Position numbers and translations under genes: made by a program. A stretch of DNA of 64,000 bases, taken from positions 381,216 through 445,215 of the forward strand of contig CBDBED010000002.1 of NCBI GenBank assembly GCA_965204245.1. Reading direction: 5' to 3'. Source of the stretch: JAAXIE01 sp965204245 (lineage in GTDB: Bacteria > Chloroflexota > Dehalococcoidia > Lucifugimonadales > JAAXIE01). Shown here piece after piece: positions 14,881-22,200 of the stretch; within the stretch, counting starts at the first letter, position 1; every line of letters begins with the position of its first letter. The notes under the pieces are model-generated. The model did not search any database. It was not told the DNA's origin and saw only the letters and a program-made list of their open reading frames with translations.

Positions 14881-16878
14881 TTAACCCGTGGGTTCGGCGA
14901 TGAGGTTGCCGTATGCGTCGACTTGGGCGGTCCAGCCGGGGGGGATGGAGGTGGTGGAGTCCATCTGGAGGACTACTGCGGGGCCGGTTATGACGTTGCC
15001 ATTTCGCAGAAGGTCGCGCTGGTAGATGCCAGTGGGCAGGGGGCCCTGCTGGAAGACGACCTCGTTCTGGGCGACCCGGGCTGCGCTGGAGTCGCGTCCT
15101 TCTTGGCGGCCTGCTGCCTGCTCGGGCTTGTCCACGGGAATCAGCATCTTGAGGCGCAGGTTCACAACCTCCACAGGCTCCGACGGGTCGTTATAGCCGA
15201 AGCGCTGCTGGTGGGCGCGGTGGAAGGCGCGGGCCACGGCTTCGTTGAACCCGGCGCTGCGGGTGGGGCAGTTCACGGTCAATTCGTAGGACTGGCCGAC
15301 ATAACGGACATCGAGGAAGCGGCGGGTCACGAGGCGGTCTACCGGCAGGCCTTCATCGGCCATCTCGGCCGTGGCCGTGTCTTCCAAGACGGCGAACCCG
15401 GCGTCGAGGCGGTCCTTGGTCATGTCGCTGCCGCGCATCATGACGGTGCGGGAGTAGTCGCGGACGATATCGGCGATGCCCACGCCCAAGGCGGAGAGAA
15501 TGCCGGGATGGGGAGGCACCAGCACACGGGGGATGCCCAACTCTTGGGCAAGCTCGCAGGCATGGGCTGGCCCGGCACCGCCAAAGGCCACTAGGGTGAA
15601 GCTGCGCGGGTCGTAGCCACGCTCCAGGGAGATGGTGCGGATGGCGCGCTCCATGGTGGCGTTGACGACGCGGACTACGCCCAAGGCTGCGGTGCGGGCG
15701 TCGCCGCCTAGACTCTGCCCCAACTGCGAGAGCAGGTCTTGGGCCCGATCGGAGTGCAGTTGCAGCTTGCCCGCTAGCGGCTGGTCTTGGGGCAGGCGGC
15801 CCAGAATCAGGTTGGCATCAGTGACGGTGACTTGGTCGCCTACGCCATAGCAGGCGGGACCGGGGTCGGCTCCTGCCGACTGGGGACCCACCACCAAGGC
15901 TCCGCCATCGTCCATGCGGGCGATGGAACCGCCACCGGCGCCCACGCTGTGAATCTCAATCATGGGGACGCCGATGGGGCACCCGGCGAGGCTGGAGGAG
16001 GTGGTCTCCTTGATGACGCCGGGGCAGAGGGACACGTCGGTGGAAGTGCCGCCCATGTCCAGTGTAATCACGTCGTCGTAACCGGCTTGTGAGGCTAGGT
16101 GGAATGCTCCAACGACGCCACCGGCAGGGCCACTGAGGATGGTGCGCACGGGCTGATTGGAAGCAAGCTGGGCGGTGATGCTGCCGCCGGAGGACTGCAT
16201 GATGCGGAGGCCTGAGCCGAGGGCGTTTTCCAACTGGCTTATGTAGCGGGACATGAGGGGGCCGACGTAGGAGTTGACCACCACGGTGGAGGTGCGCTCG
16301 TACTCGCGGAACTCAGGCACCACTTGGCTGGAGACGGAGACGTAGGGGTTGGACTTGAGCCCTGCCAACGCCTCAGCGACCAGTTCTTCGTGCAAGGGGT
16401 TGAGGAAGGAGAAGAGGAGCACGACGGCGATGGCGTCGACTTGGGCGTCGTCGATAGTGGAGACCAGCTTGGCGAGGTCCTCCGGGCGCGGGGCAGTCAC
16501 CACGGCACCGGCTTGGTCCACCCTTTCGGGGATGCCGAAGCGCAACTCGTCGGGCACCAAGGGCGGGGCCCGGTCGATGCTCAGGTCGTACAGATCGGCG
16601 CGATTCTGACGCCCGATTTCCAGCACATCCTCAAAGCCATGGGTCGTGACCAGTGCGGTGCGGCCTCCGCGGCGTTCCAGCAGCGCATTGGTGGCCACGG
16701 TGGAACCGTGGACGAAAGAGGCGTCGCCGACGGAGAGGTCGCTGACGCCTTGGAGGATGCCACGAGAGGGATCGCTGGGGGTGGATGGGAGCTTGTAGAC
16801 TTCGAGACGCCCGTCCCTGAGGACTGCGAAATCGGTAAAGGTACCACCAACGTCGACGCCGACGACTGCAACACTCAT
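14881..16878 (-). CDS. hyuA: Hydantoinase A / oxoprolinase family protein
   Basis: 665 residues from ATG 16878 (GGAG upstream); this start gives the family N-terminus MSVAVVGVDVGGTFTDFAVL, an ASKHA-type phosphate-binding loop. Further blocks are FVHGSTVATNALLERRGGRT, TTHGFEDVLEIGRQ, LSGPAGGVVGAFHLA, TLDMGGTSTDVSL (second phosphate loop), GPACYG and VAFGGAGPAHACELA. It provides the ATP-dependent activation half of a HyuA-HyuB amidohydrolase. The mate hyuB lies downstream after an unusual 1.5-kb interval. The substrate cannot be assigned from sequence. Confidence 0.92.
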   Translation of the reverse strand: MSVAVVGVDVGGTFTDFAVLRDGRLEVYKLPSTPSDPSRGILQGVSDLSVGDASFVHGSTVATNALLERRGGRTALVTTHGFEDVLEIGRQNRADLYDLSIDRAPPLVPDELRFGIPERVDQAGAVVTAPRPEDLAKLVSTIDDAQVDAIAVVLLFSFLNPLHEELVAEALAGLKSNPYVSVSSQVVPEFREYERTSTVVVNSYVGPLMSRYISQLENALGSGLRIMQSSGGSITAQLASNQPVRTILSGPAGGVVGAFHLASQAGYDDVITLDMGGTSTDVSLCPGVIKETTSSSLAGCPIGVPMIEIHSVGAGGGSIARMDDGGALVVGPQSAGADPGPACYGVGDQVTVTDANLILGRLPQDQPLAGKLQLHSDRAQDLLSQLGQSLGGDARTAALGVVRVVNATMERAIRTISLERGYDPRSFTLVAFGGAGPAHACELAQELGIPRVLVPPHPGILSALGVGIADIVRDYSRTVMMRGSDMTKDRLDAGFAVLEDTATAEMADEGLPVDRLVTRRFLDVRYVGQSYELTVNCPTRSAGFNEAVARAFHRAHQQRFGYNDPSEPVEVVNLRLKMLIPVDKPEQAAGRQEGRDSSAARVAQNEVVFQQGPLPTGIYQRDLLRNGNVITGPAVVLQMDSTTSIPPGWTAQVDAYGNLIAEPTG

Positions 16879-17034
16879 AAGCTTGGCTCCTAGCTTGAGG
16901 ACTTTAGCTGAAGGGTATGTTGGCGTCAACCAGAGGTGGGAGGTGCGTTCCTAGGAGGCGGTCCTAGGAGGCGGAGGTAGGAGACTATGTTTATACTGGT
17001 GGCAGAGGCATCTTGAGGGTGTGGAAATTTCATC

Positions 17035-17307
17035 ATGGCAAGACAACCCGACCCAATAGCAGAATCAATTCCAGCGCCTGTCGTAGAGTACTGGGCGGAC
17101 ACTGACGACCTGTACGTCAGTAATGGCCGGGCGTTCGGCGAAGGTGAGACTATCGCAGAAAATGTGGTCATTTACTATGACCGCGAAGAACCAAACCAAG
17201 TGGTGGGAATCTGTATCGAGGCAGGGGCCTCCGCCATTCTCAAGCCGTTAGTGGATGCAGAACTGGCCAAGCGTGATGTATCGGAAGGGGATGCTTTGCT
17301 CGATTAG
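17035..17307 (+). CDS. DUF2283-like small protein
   Basis: 90 residues. The central part (VVEYWADTDDLYVSNG, GETIAENVVIYYDRE, NQVVGICIEAGASAI) matches the DUF2283 pattern: an acidic D-x-D-x-LY strand, a 'd-v-i-v-d-y-d' strand and a terminal G-I-E-I-x-x-A strand. Function is unknown. Such proteins are often found near toxin-antitoxin or prophage genes, but no partner is visible here. The start ATG 17035 lacks a strong ribosome site. Confidence 0.65.
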   Translation: MARQPDPIAESIPAPVVEYWADTDDLYVSNGRAFGEGETIAENVVIYYDREEPNQVVGICIEAGASAILKPLVDAELAKRDVSEGDALLD

Positions 17308-17332
17308 CGAGAGTCCACCGCTGCGCTGCTCC

Positions 17333-17366
17333 GTTGTACGGGCCGATGGGGGTTGTACGCGCCGAT
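17333..17366 (+). repeat. 15-base direct repeat upstream of the Rrf2 promoter
   Basis: GTTGTACGGGCCGAT (17333-17347) and GTTGTACGCGCCGAT (17352-17366) differ at one base and are 19 bases apart. They sit immediately before a -35/-10 pair for the Rrf2 regulator gene. The position suggests an operator, possibly for the regulator itself. This is inference. Confidence 0.55.
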
Positions 17367-17390
17367 AGTTGACCGGCGCGATAGGCAATG

Positions 17391-17420
17391 TTGAAGGTGC
17401 GGAAGGAGTGGTGATATACT
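17391..17420 (+). promoter_or_regulatory. Sigma-70-type promoter for the Rrf2 regulator gene
   Basis: -35 TTGAAG at 17391-17396 and -10 TATACT at 17415-17420, 18 bases apart, ending 30 bases before the ATG at 17451. The direct repeats at 17333-17366 lie just upstream. Confidence 0.5.
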
Positions 17421-17450
17421 CACCTGAAATTTCACGGAATCGGCGCTCAC

Positions 17451-17933
17451 ATGAGAATTCCGATGAAGGTCGACTATGGTGTCCGGGCCTTGGTGGAATT
17501 GGCCCGCCGCCACGGGGAAGGCCCGGTGCAGACGGCGGAAATCGCCTCCAAGCAGGGTATACCGGAAGCCTACCTTGACCAGCTTCTGACCACACTCCAC
17601 AAGTCCGGGTTCATCCGCAGCCGCCGCGGCCCCCAAGGCGGGCATGTTCTGGCGCGGGACCCGATGCAGATTGACTTGGACTCGGTGATGGCAACGCTGG
17701 AGGGGACCAACCCTCCGCTGGACTGCTTCAATGAGCCATCGGAATGCCAGCTTTCCAGCAACTGCGCCCAGATGGAGGTCTGGCGAGCGGTGGAGGAGGC
17801 GGTGCACCAAGTGCTGAGCACGACAACGGTGGGGGACTTGGCCAACCGTCAATACACTGGGCAATACACCGAGCAGCACACCGGTGTGGCGGTCAGCGAA
17901 AGGGCGCAGCGAGCGGGGCAAGGCGCATATTGA
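17451..17933 (+). CDS. Rrf2-family transcriptional regulator (IscR/CymR-like)
   Basis: 160 residues. The N-terminal winged helix-turn-helix is typical of Rrf2: MKVDYGVRALVELAR, VQTAEIASKQGIPEAYLDQL (recognition region) and SRRGPQGGHVLARDP (wing). The middle has three cysteines, CFNEPSECQLSSNC, close to the C-x5-C-x5-C ligands of IscR-type Fe-S regulators but spaced C-x7-C-x5-C. The last 35 residues are polar and not conserved in the family. It is followed at once by a cysteine attenuator and moeB-cysM, so control of sulfur or Fe-S metabolism is likely, as for CymR. ATG 17451 is chosen over ATG 17463 because the family usually starts with a few residues before KxDYG. Confidence 0.88.
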   Translation: MRIPMKVDYGVRALVELARRHGEGPVQTAEIASKQGIPEAYLDQLLTTLHKSGFIRSRRGPQGGHVLARDPMQIDLDSVMATLEGTNPPLDCFNEPSECQLSSNCAQMEVWRAVEEAVHQVLSTTTVGDLANRQYTGQYTEQHTGVAVSERAQRAGQGAY

Positions 17934-17966
17934 CATGCAGCGGGCCCGATTCTAAGGTGCACCCGT

Positions 17967-18011
17967 ATGAGTTGTAAGACCGATAACTGTTGCACCTGTC
18001 CCTACACATAG
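17967..18011 (+). CDS. Cysteine-rich leader peptide (attenuator)
   Basis: A 14-codon ORF reading M-S-C-K-T-D-N-C-C-T-C-P-Y-T, four cysteines of which three lie within codons 8-11. AAGGTG at 17954-17959 sits 7 bases before the ATG. The stop codon (18009-18011) lies inside the 3' arm of a hairpin that begins at the last Cys codon. The position before a terminator hairpin and the moeB-cysM genes fits a leader peptide whose translation measures Cys-tRNA supply. It is far too short for ordinary gene finders. Confidence 0.8.
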   Translation: MSCKTDNCCTCPYT

Positions 18012-18087
18012 GGGCAGGCGCTACCGAGAAAACGTAGAACCTGCGCCCGCTAAGGATGGGACCGCGAGAGGCGCAGGTTTTTGTTTT
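17997..18087 (+). terminator. Cysteine attenuator: alternative hairpins and intrinsic terminator
   Basis: Three pairings compete. Hairpin 1 pairs 17997-18004 (TGTCCCTA) with 18009-18016 (TAGGGGCA). An antiterminator pairs 18011-18018 (GGGGCAGG) with 18040-18048 (CCTGCGCCC, one bulged G). The terminator pairs 18038-18047 (AACCTGCGCC) with 18070-18079 (GGCGCAGGTT), followed by TTTGTTTT. A ribosome stalled at the Cys codons would cover the left arm of hairpin 1, free 18011-18018 and prevent the terminator; one reaching the stop codon would mask 18011-18018 and allow termination. The pairings are read from the sequence; the mechanism is inferred by analogy with amino-acid attenuators. Confidence 0.8.
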
Positions 18088-18149
18088 GCCCTGAACGAGG
18101 GCGCATCAGGGATTCTGAACCGACGGGGAGCAAGGCTAGGAGGAGTTTG

Positions 18150-18995
18150 ATGACGACCACCACACAGGCACAGGCACTGACTCTGACACCGGACCAAGTG
18201 AAGCGATATAGCAGGCACATCATCATGGGCCAGGTTGGCAGTGCGGGACAGCGCAAGCTGCTACAGGCCAAGGCCCTCATCGTCGGGGCCGGCGGCTTGG
18301 GTTCGCCATCGGCCATCTATCTGGGACTTGCCGGCGTGGGCACCATCGGCATCGTGGACTTCGATGACGTGGACATCTCGAATCTGCAGCGCCAGATACT
18401 TCACCAGAACAACGACGTGGGCAAGCCCAAGGCCAAGTCTGCCTTGGAGACCATCCGCAGCTACAACCCCGACGTGAACGTGGTGCTGCACGAGACCCGC
18501 CTTGAGGCCGAGAACGCGATGGATATCATCGGTCAGTATGACTTGGTGATAAACGGGGCCGATAACTTCGCCTCCCGCTATTTGGTCAACGACACCTGCT
18601 ACCTGTTGGGCAAGCCCTTGGTGGACGGCAGCATCCTGATATTCGACGGGCAGGCTACCGTGTTCATACCGGGTTATGGCTGCTACCGCTGTTTGTTCCC
18701 GTCGCCGCCTCCTCCGGGCATGGTGCCAAACTGCGCGGAGGCGGGAGTGCTGGGAGCGCTCACGGGGCTGGTCGGCAGCATCCAAGCCACCGAGGCCCTG
18801 AAGTACTTCCTCGGCATCGGGGAGTCGCTGACGTCCCGGTTGCTGCTGATAGACGCCCTCACGATGCAGTTCCGCGAGGTAAAGCTGAGGCGAAACCCCA
18901 ACTGCCCCCTTTGCGGCGACAACCCGACGGTAACTGAGCTAATCGACTATGAGGTGTTCTGCGGTCTGGCCCCCGACCAGCATCCCGGCAGCTAG
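18150..18995 (+). CDS. moeB: MoeB/ThiF-family sulfur-carrier adenylyltransferase
   Basis: 281 residues from ATG 18150 (AGGAGGAG upstream). Adenylates the C-terminal glycine of a ubiquitin-like sulfur carrier. Visible: KRYSRHIIMGQVGSAGQRKL (family N-terminus), the ATP loop IVGAGGLGSPSAIYL, DFDDVDISNLQRQILH, NGADNFASRYLVND, the zinc pairs CYRC and CPLC, and the Cys of PNCAEAGVLGAL. There is no C-terminal rhodanese domain, so sulfur would have to be delivered by another protein. The order attenuator-moeB-cysM indicates service to cysteine synthesis with a CysO-like carrier (candidate at 740-1018), although a role in molybdopterin or thiamin is not excluded. Confidence 0.93.
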   Translation: MTTTTQAQALTLTPDQVKRYSRHIIMGQVGSAGQRKLLQAKALIVGAGGLGSPSAIYLGLAGVGTIGIVDFDDVDISNLQRQILHQNNDVGKPKAKSALETIRSYNPDVNVVLHETRLEAENAMDIIGQYDLVINGADNFASRYLVNDTCYLLGKPLVDGSILIFDGQATVFIPGYGCYRCLFPSPPPPGMVPNCAEAGVLGALTGLVGSIQATEALKYFLGIGESLTSRLLLIDALTMQFREVKLRRNPNCPLCGDNPTVTELIDYEVFCGLAPDQHPGS

Positions 18996-19028
18996 AACCG
19001 ACCTGTAAACCTCTGTAAAGGACACGAC

Positions 19029-19997
19029 GTGGAACGTTCGGGCAATGGCTCGGGTCGGGTGAGCCCTCGCATCAAGCAGGGCATTCTGGGTGCCATCGGC
19101 GATACGCCACTGGTGGAGTTGCAGCGCCTCAGTCCGCACAGGGACGTGCACATCTATGCCAAGCTGGAGGGGCAGAATCCCACCGGCAGCGTCAAGGACC
19201 GCATCGCCAAGTTCATGATTGAGCAGGCCGAGGCGTCGGGCGCGATTCAGCCCGGCGACTGCCTGCTGGAACCCACCAGCGGCAACACCGGTATATCGCT
19301 AGCCCTAGTGTGCGGTCTCAAGGGTTACCGGCTGAAGGCCGTGATGCCGGAGAACGTCAGCCCCGAGCGGACCCAGCTTCTGGAGGCTTACGGGGCGGAG
19401 ATCGTCTACAGCGACGGGGCCAAGGGCACCAACGGCTCGATCGAGGTCGCTCAAGAGATGGTGGCCGCCAGCAACGAATATTTCATGCCCTACCAGTACG
19501 GGAACGAGGGCAACCCTGGAGCCCATTACGAGGGCACCGGGCCGGAAATCATAGAGGCCTGCCCCGATGTGGACATGTTCGTGGCGGGCTTGGGCACCGG
19601 CGGGACCCTCATGGGCACGGGAAGGCGGCTCAAGGAATACAACCCGGATATCAGGGTCATCGCCGTGGCACCGGAACTGGATGACCGGATACAGGGACTG
19701 CGCAGCTTGGAGGAGGGGTTCATCCCGCCCATCCTCGACCTGTCCCTCCTGGACGCGCGCATCATGGTTCGCAGCATAGATGCCTTCCGTACCACCAAGG
19801 AATTGCTGAAGCGGGAGGGGATATTCGCTGGCATCTCCTCCGGGTCGGTGGTGTATGCGGCCATGCGGCAGGCAGAGCGCATGGAGCGGGGCAACATCGT
19901 ATGCCTGCTGGCTGACGGCGGATGGAAGTACCTGAGCACCGGCCTGTGGACAAAGGACTATGACGACATCGATGCCGAGGGCAAAATCTGGTGGTAG
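19029..19997 (+). CDS. cysM: Cysteine synthase, CysM (sulfur-carrier-dependent) type
   Basis: 322 residues, fold-type II PLP enzyme. The PLP lysine is in KLEGQNPTGSVKDRIA, substrate loop EPTSGNTGISLAL, phosphate loop AGLGTGGTLMGTGR and C-terminal GISSGSVVYAA. The long C-terminus ending in KIWW resembles mycobacterial CysM, which takes O-phosphoserine and thiocarboxylated CysO, rather than ordinary CysK. GTG 19029 is the start, with AAAGGA upstream, 33 bases after the moeB stop, so the two genes share the attenuated transcript. Residue-level confirmation of O-phosphoserine preference would need an alignment. Confidence 0.88.
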   Translation: MERSGNGSGRVSPRIKQGILGAIGDTPLVELQRLSPHRDVHIYAKLEGQNPTGSVKDRIAKFMIEQAEASGAIQPGDCLLEPTSGNTGISLALVCGLKGYRLKAVMPENVSPERTQLLEAYGAEIVYSDGAKGTNGSIEVAQEMVAASNEYFMPYQYGNEGNPGAHYEGTGPEIIEACPDVDMFVAGLGTGGTLMGTGRRLKEYNPDIRVIAVAPELDDRIQGLRSLEEGFIPPILDLSLLDARIMVRSIDAFRTTKELLKREGIFAGISSGSVVYAAMRQAERMERGNIVCLLADGGWKYLSTGLWTKDYDDIDAEGKIWW

Positions 19998-20031
19998 AAA
20001 ATATGGGGGGCACCTAGCTAGCCGCGGTCTG

Positions 20032-20061
20032 TTGCAACCCATATTTTGGGGATGGTATACT
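20032..20061 (+). promoter_or_regulatory. nusA: Promoter of the nusA-infB operon
   Basis: -35 TTGCAA (20032-20037) and -10 TATACT (20056-20061) with 18 bases between. Transcription would begin near 20068 and read through the hairpin at 20088-20113 into nusA. Confidence 0.6.
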
Positions 20062-20087
20062 CCGTGCAGCGGTCCCCACCTCCTTTT

Positions 20088-20113
20088 GAAAGCGGGTCAA
20101 GAAACCCGCTTTC
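20088..20113 (+). terminator. Leader hairpin before nusA (possible attenuator)
   Basis: A perfect 10-base-pair stem GAAAGCGGGT/ACCCGCTTTC with a six-base loop, followed by TTGTTG. It lies between the promoter and the nusA start (20184). The T-tract is poor, so it may be a partial terminator through which NusA regulates its own operon, or simply a stable leader element. Confidence 0.5.
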
Positions 20114-20183
20114 TTGTTGAATGAGGCCCACGGCCCCATCGCTTGGGAGGTGGAGAGGGCTAGGCGACAAAGGGGGCTAAGCG

Positions 20184-21836
20184 ATGAAAAGCGATTTCCT
20201 CATAGCCCTGACGCAGTTGGTGGCGGAACGCCACCTGCCCCGGGAGGAGGTCCTGCAGGCCGTGGAAGCGGCCTTGGTGTCTGCCTTCAAGAAGGACAGC
20301 ACCTCCATGGGACAGGACATATCGGTGAAGCTCAACCCCAATACCGGGGAGATGAGCGTTTTCGCCCTGAAGACGGTGGTTGAAGACGTAGAGGACCCCA
20401 CGCGGGAAATCAGCCTCCAGCAGGCCAAGGCTTTCAACCCTGTCATTACCTTGGGGGAGGAGATATCGACTCCCGAGCAACTCCCGCACCAAGCCAGCCG
20501 CATTGCAGCCCAGACCGCCAAGCAGGTGGTGCTGCAGCGCCTGCGCGAGGCCGAGCGAGAGAAGACCTTCCAAGAGTTCCTGAGCCGCACCGACGACGTG
20601 GTTTCGGGCGTCCTGGACCAGATGGAGCCGGGACGGGTGTGGGTGATGGAGCTGGGGCGGGTGGAAGCCATCCTGCCCTTGGAAGAGCAGGTGCCCACCG
20701 AGCGCTACCGCAAGGGCCAGCGCCTCAAGGTGTATATCGTCGACGTGCGTCGCACCCCTCGCGGGCCTGAAATCGTCGTTTCCCGCACCCACAAGAACTT
20801 GCTGAAGAGGCTGTTCGAGGTGGAGGTGCCGGAGGTCTATAACGGCGTGGTGGAAATCAAGGAAATCGCCCGGGAGCCCGGCTTCCGCAGCAAGGTGGCA
20901 GTGTCGTCGAGGCAGGAGGGCGTGGACCCCGTCGGCTCCTGTATCGGCATGCGGGGCAACCGCATCCAGAGCATCGTCAATGAACTGCAGGGCGAGAAGA
21001 TAGACATCGTCCGCTGGGATAAAGACCTCAAGACCTTTATCTCCAATGCCCTCAGCCCATCGGAAGTCGTGCAGGTTGAGGCCAACGCCGATGACCGCAC
21101 CGCAGTGGTGGTGGTCCCCGAGAGGCATTTGTCTCTGGCCATTGGGAAAGAGGGCCAGAACGCCCGGCTGGCAGCCAAGCTGTCGGGCTGGCACCTAGAC
21201 ATCAAGAGCGTATCGGAGTGGGACGAAATCCGGGCCCAGCGCAAGGGCGAGGAGGAAGCCCGGAAGCTGGCCTTGGAAGAGGCCCAGCAGGCCGCAGCCG
21301 AAGCCGCGCTCACCGAAGCCGTGGCTACGCTGGAAGCGCCTCCTGTCGTGGAAGAAGAGGTGCAAGAGGAACCTCTGGAAGCGGTAGCCGTGGCCGTGGT
21401 CGAGTCGGGAGAGGACACTGCGCTGCGGCCTGAGGAGGAAGAGGCCGAACTTCTGCGCATGCTGGAGGCGGAAGAGGAAACCGTTGCCGAGGCGACCTCA
21501 GAGATTGAGGCTGTCCTGGAAACGGAAGCGCCTGAGGAGACTCCAATCCCGGTCGCCGCAGAAGAAGACATCCTCCTCGATGACCTGTTCGACGAGGAGG
21601 ATGAAGAAGAGGACGAAGAGGATGACGATGCCCCCGAGGGCTCGGGGGATGACTCCATCTGGGACTCTCCCATCGTCAATCCCGATGCGGGGAAGATACG
21701 GTTCGCCGAGGACTTCGCCGATGAGTTCCGCGGCCGGGGCAGAAGGGGAGGCCGGCGAAAGCGGGGTGGCTACACCCCCAACCGGACAAGGGGCGCCGGG
21801 GCCGGGCAGAGCCGGCCAAGTTCTACTTCTACCTAG
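20184..21836 (+). CDS. nusA: Transcription termination/antitermination factor NusA
   Basis: 550 residues. Domain order: N-terminal RNA-polymerase-binding domain (residues 1-about 125), S1 domain (GRVWVMELGRVEAILPLEEQ region), then two KH domains (GSCIGMRGNRIQSIVNELQGEKID; HLSLAIGKEGQNARLAAKL). The remaining 180 residues are a non-family tail, first Glu/Ala-rich, then a run of about 20 acidic residues, then an Arg/Gly-rich end (RGRGRRGGRRKRGG). Binds nascent RNA and RNA polymerase, affecting pausing and termination. It opens the usual nusA-rnpM-infB-rbfA-truB order, but the usual first gene rimP is missing and a promoter with a leader hairpin stands there instead. Confidence 0.95.
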   Translation: MKSDFLIALTQLVAERHLPREEVLQAVEAALVSAFKKDSTSMGQDISVKLNPNTGEMSVFALKTVVEDVEDPTREISLQQAKAFNPVITLGEEISTPEQLPHQASRIAAQTAKQVVLQRLREAEREKTFQEFLSRTDDVVSGVLDQMEPGRVWVMELGRVEAILPLEEQVPTERYRKGQRLKVYIVDVRRTPRGPEIVVSRTHKNLLKRLFEVEVPEVYNGVVEIKEIAREPGFRSKVAVSSRQEGVDPVGSCIGMRGNRIQSIVNELQGEKIDIVRWDKDLKTFISNALSPSEVVQVEANADDRTAVVVVPERHLSLAIGKEGQNARLAAKLSGWHLDIKSVSEWDEIRAQRKGEEEARKLALEEAQQAAAEAALTEAVATLEAPPVVEEEVQEEPLEAVAVAVVESGEDTALRPEEEEAELLRMLEAEEETVAEATSEIEAVLETEAPEETPIPVAAEEDILLDDLFDEEDEEEDEEDDDAPEGSGDDSIWDSPIVNPDAGKIRFAEDFADEFRGRGRRGGRRKRGGYTPNRTRGAGAGQSRPSSTST

Positions 21837-21858
21837 CTGAAATACGGGGAAGGGTCGC

Positions 21859-22200
21859 ATGGCCAGACCTCGTCATGTGCCGCAGCGTAGCTGCTTCTCC
21901 TGTGGGCGTCGGGCCGACAAGCGCGAGTTGGTGCGGTTGGTTCGAACGGAGGCCGGCTCAGTGGAAGTCGACCCGGTCGGCAAGGTCTCAGGCAGGGGCG
22001 CATATCTGTGCCTCGAGCAGGTCTGCTGGGAAGAGGGGCTGAAGAAGACACGGCTGGATCGTGTGCTGAAGTGTTCCGTATCGCCGGAAACCCGGCAACG
22101 ACTGCTGGCCTTTTCCAAGGAGAAGCTAGGACAGGAAGGAACAGCCCTAGAAGGAACGCAAGGAGAAACGCCGGGACCACCCCCCGGTTGGAGCGGTTGA
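21859..22200 (+). CDS. rnpM: YlxR/RnpM RNA-binding protein
   Basis: 113 residues, DUF448/YlxR family: RSCFSCGRRADKRELVRLVR, VDPVGKVSGRGAYLCLEQVCW. The domain occupies the first 85 residues; the rest is a low-complexity Gly/Pro tail. In other bacteria the protein binds RNase P RNA. It lies 22 bases after nusA, and its TGA is directly followed by the infB ATG, indicating translational coupling. Confidence 0.93.
   Translation: MARPRHVPQRSCFSCGRRADKRELVRLVRTEAGSVEVDPVGKVSGRGAYLCLEQVCWEEGLKKTRLDRVLKCSVSPETRQRLLAFSKEKLGQEGTALEGTQGETPGPPPGWSG

Noticed and set aside
20160..21194. Minus-strand ORF of 344 codons antisense to nusA
   Set aside because: It mirrors nusA codon bias, with no domain or ribosome site.
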